From Ferrovibrio sp. (lineage in GTDB: Bacteria > Pseudomonadota > Alphaproteobacteria > Ferrovibrionales > Ferrovibrionaceae), in contig NZ_JAHBYG010000026.1 of the NCBI RefSeq assembly GCF_019636075.1, positions 1 to 56,150 of the forward strand: a stretch of DNA of 56,150 nucleotides. Direction: 5' to 3'. The position numbers were made by a program, and so were the translations under genes. This document shows, in pieces, positions 54,047-56,150 of the stretch (position 1 is the first letter of the stretch; every line of letters starts with the position of its first letter). Under the pieces are notes generated by a model. That model did not search any database. It was not told the origin of the DNA and worked only from the letters and a program-made list of their open reading frames with translations.

Positions 54047-54841
54047 TTGAACACATCCGCTGATTCCAGCGTCCTGATCGAGGTTCGCGATAGCGCCGTC
54101 TGGATCACCCTCAACCGGCCGGCCGCCCTGAATGCCATCACGCCGGACATCGTGGCCGGCATCCAGGCAGCGCTCGACCGCGCCGAGCGGGACGATATCC
54201 GCGCCGTGGTGCTAAGCGGCAGCGGCCGCGCCTTCTGTGCCGGCGCCGACCTCAAGTTCGTGCGCGCCACCAGCGGCGAAGATGGCCAGAACGTCAGCAA
54301 ATTCCTGAATTCCGTGCTAGACATGATGACGCGGCTGGAACGCTTCCCGCGGCCGGTGATCGCCGCCGTGAATGGCCTGGCGATGGCGGGCGGGCTGGAA
54401 CTGCTGCTGTGCTGCGACATGGTGATCGCGGCGCGGTCGGCCCGCCTTGGCGACGCCCATGCGAATTTTGGCCTTCTGCCGGGCGGCGGCAGTTCGGTGC
54501 GTCTGCCACGCAAGATCGGCCCGACCCGCGCCAAGTATCTGCTATTTACCGGTGAGTCGGTTCCTGCCGAAGATCTGGTGGCTGCCGGTCTGGTCAACGA
54601 GGTGGTGGAGGATGCCGACCTGGTGGCTGCCACCGGTCGCCTGGTGGCCAAGCTGGCGGTGAAAAGCCCGCTGGTGCTGCGGCGCATGAAGGCGCTGGTC
54701 GATGACGGGCTGGAGCAGCCATCCGCCCAGGCGCTGCGGCTGGAACTGCTGGCGTCGGAAGTGCATGCGCACAGCGCCGATCTGAAGGAAGGTCTGGCCG
54801 CTTTCGTGGAAAAGCGCCAGCCGCGCTTTACCGGACGCTGA
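54047..54841 (+). CDS. enoyl-CoA hydratase/isomerase-like protein
   Basis: Crotonase-fold protein of 264 residues. It starts at TTG with GGAGGG at ideal distance. The acyl-CoA-binding CAGADLKFV (oxyanion hole 1) and GGLELLLCCD, holding the first catalytic Glu, are intact. The second Glu position of hydratases (FGxPEIxLG) reads LGDAHANFG, so only one acid remains; an isomerase, hydrolase or other crotonase activity is possible. It is 17 bases before the ligase-like gene. Confidence 0.85.
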   Translation: MNTSADSSVLIEVRDSAVWITLNRPAALNAITPDIVAGIQAALDRAERDDIRAVVLSGSGRAFCAGADLKFVRATSGEDGQNVSKFLNSVLDMMTRLERFPRPVIAAVNGLAMAGGLELLLCCDMVIAARSARLGDAHANFGLLPGGGSSVRLPRKIGPTRAKYLLFTGESVPAEDLVAAGLVNEVVEDADLVAATGRLVAKLAVKSPLVLRRMKALVDDGLEQPSAQALRLELLASEVHAHSADLKEGLAAFVEKRQPRFTGR

Positions 54842-54858
54842 CCCAGGGAGAGCCCACG

Positions 54859-56070
54859 ATGACCGAGACGCGTTTTGCGCGACTGCGCGCCATTCAGGCC
54901 AATGCTTATGCGCAGGCCCCTGCCATCCGCACCCTGTTCGATGCCGCCGGCCTGCACCCGGATCAACTCAGCGATGCCGCCGCCCTGGCACGTCTGCCGG
55001 TGTTCAAGAAAGAGGCGATGATCGAGCGGCAGCGCCTGGCCCCGCCCTATGGCGGTTTCCTGGCCGCGCCGGCCACGGACATCGAGCGTATCTTCGTCTC
55101 GCCCGGCCCGATCAACGAGCCGCAGTTCCGAGGTGAGATAGACGGCCTAGGTTTCGGCGCCGCCTTTGCTGCTGCCGGGATCGGCGGCGGCGATGTGGTG
55201 CTGAACACCTGGTCCTATCATCTGGTGCCGGCCGGGTTGCTGCTGGATGAAGGCCTGCGCAGCACCGGTGCCAGCGTCATTCCCGCCGGCACTGGAGGCA
55301 GCGAAATGCAGGCCAAGCTGATCCGCGACCTTGGCGTGACCTGCATCTGCGCGGCCACGGCCTATTTCGTCACCCTGGCCGAAACACTGGAACAGGCCGG
55401 CCACGAGCTGCCGCGCGATTGGGGCGTCACGTCCGCCCTGCTGGGCGGCGAATTCGGCGACTGGATGGGCAAGCGCCGCAGGCTGGAGGTGCGTTATGGC
55501 CTGCGGACCTTCTCGGTTTATGCCACAGCGGATTTCGGCCTGATCGGCTTCGAACGCGACACTCAGGAAGGCTACGAAATCCACCCCGACCGCATCGTGC
55601 AGATCTGCGATCCGGTCAGCGGAAACCCGCTGCCGGTGGGCGAGCCCGGTGAAATCGTGGTAACGACGCTGCGGCCAGGCTGGCCACTGATCCGCTTCGG
55701 CACCGGTGATGTCGCCATCGCCCGCGCGCTGTATGCCGATGGCAGCGTCGCACATATCTCCATGCTGCAGGGCCGCGTCGGTCAGTCCGTGAAGGCGCGC
55801 GAGATCTTCATTTATCCACGGCAGCTGGAGGAACTGGCGATCGCCATCCCCGGCATCCAGCGTGCCCAGGCCTCGATCACCCGCGAGGGGCATCGCGACT
55901 GCGTCACGCTGCGCCTGGCCCTGCAGGATGGTATCGATTCCAGCAGCGTGACCGAACCCGCTCAGGCGAAGTTCCGCGAACTGTCACGCCTCAAGGCCGA
56001 CCATGTCGAGATTGCCGGCAGCACGGAGCTGAACGCTGAAGCGCCACTGGTGCGCGATCTGCGACAGTAA
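54859..56070 (+). CDS. phenylacetate-CoA ligase-like (PaaK family) protein
   Basis: Protein of 403 residues of the ANL adenylating superfamily, PaaK-like. GEPGEIVVTTL and WPLIRFGTGDVAIA match PaaK motifs. The ATP P-loop motif (SSGTTGxP in PaaK) reads VSPGPINEP, and the conserved Glu motif (YGxSE) reads YATADFGLIG. GRVGQSVKAREIFIYP corresponds to the hinge region. The changed P-loop is typical of a PaaK-like subgroup associated with LivF-type ABC genes (memory), so its activity may not be classical acyl-CoA synthesis. GGGAG precedes the ATG. Confidence 0.8.
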   Translation: MTETRFARLRAIQANAYAQAPAIRTLFDAAGLHPDQLSDAAALARLPVFKKEAMIERQRLAPPYGGFLAAPATDIERIFVSPGPINEPQFRGEIDGLGFGAAFAAAGIGGGDVVLNTWSYHLVPAGLLLDEGLRSTGASVIPAGTGGSEMQAKLIRDLGVTCICAATAYFVTLAETLEQAGHELPRDWGVTSALLGGEFGDWMGKRRRLEVRYGLRTFSVYATADFGLIGFERDTQEGYEIHPDRIVQICDPVSGNPLPVGEPGEIVVTTLRPGWPLIRFGTGDVAIARALYADGSVAHISMLQGRVGQSVKAREIFIYPRQLEELAIAIPGIQRAQASITREGHRDCVTLRLALQDGIDSSSVTEPAQAKFRELSRLKADHVEIAGSTELNAEAPLVRDLRQ

Positions 56071-56077
56071 ATTCTGG

Positions 56078-56095
56078 CTGGCTCAGCCGAGCCAG
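56078..56095. terminator. hairpin between convergent 3' ends
   Basis: CTGGCTC-AGCC-GAGCCAG (56078-56095) is a perfect 7-bp stem between the ligase-like gene and the convergent ABC ATPase end. It partly overlaps the latter's last codons, and no T tract is seen. Confidence 0.4.
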
Positions 56096-56150
56096 CGCTT
56101 GCGCCGCCGATAGTGTTTGACATCGCGGTAGCTCTTGCGCTCGCCCTGGA
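56083..56150 (-). CDS. LivF-like ABC transporter ATPase, C-terminus only (partial)
   Basis: The reverse strand encodes the C-terminus QGERKSYRDVKHYRRRKRWLG before TGA, 21 codons to the window edge. The basic tail with DVKHYRRRKRWL is the end of branched-chain-type (LivF) ABC ATPases that often sit beside PaaK-like ligases. The rest lies outside the window. Confidence 0.6.
   Translation of the reverse strand, partial: QGERKSYRDVKHYRRRKRWLG

Overview
This is a GC-rich window (56 kb) from a bacterial chromosome, most likely an alphaproteobacterium of the Rhodospirillales type. The evidence is tight ATGA/GTGA-coupled operons, a form II aerobic CO-dehydrogenase-like cluster, a bacterial alpha-2-macroglobulin/PBP1C pair, a pobR/pobA pair and RepB-type ParB proteins. 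The assignment to order is inference; there is no rRNA gene to test it. I saw no tRNA, rRNA or CRISPR array.

Left part (1-36 kb), in order: the end of a probable pyrimidine (thiamine precursor) ABC transporter; a reverse three-gene operon of a secreted ricin-like protein with Gly/Asn/Ile/Val repeats, a second secreted protein and a TM2 membrane protein; a response regulator / alpha-beta hydrolase / 7TM histidine kinase operon; a double cold-shock-domain protein with an RGG linker; a Panacea-domain protein; coxG and a form II coxS-coxL-coxM cluster; a nine-gene CDP-sugar and sugar-modification operon without a glycosyltransferase; a fused MFS/spermidine-synthase-like protein; a pentapeptide-repeat protein; a HemN-type radical SAM oxidase; divergent pobR-type regulator and pobA; an opgC-like acyltransferase with two SGNH proteins; and a large alpha-2-macroglobulin followed directly by pbpC.

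Middle (about 36.0-41.8 kb): a small mobile island. It carries a divergent HTH protein, a large serine recombinase coupled to two consecutive ParB/RepB-like proteins with no ParA, and a convergent tyrosine integrase. I could not find its ends.

Right part (41.8-56.15 kb): an eight-gene reverse operon (M19-like dipeptidase, peptide ABC transporter of five genes, ornithine-cyclodeaminase-like reductase, DadA-like D-amino-acid dehydrogenase) that looks like an uptake and oxidation pathway for peptides containing D-amino acids. A divergent XRE-cupin regulator probably controls it. Next come acyl-CoA genes: an SDR and an SCP2-type thiolase on the reverse strand, then divergently an enoyl-CoA-hydratase-like protein and a phenylacetate-CoA-ligase-like protein. 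The window ends in the C-terminus of a LivF-like ABC ATPase.

The most interesting items are the recombinase-ParB-ParB island, the altered metal site of the M19 protein, the tandem SGNH pair in which one copy lost its catalytic His, the repeat-bearing secreted operon, and a run of acyl-CoA enzymes with substituted catalytic motifs.
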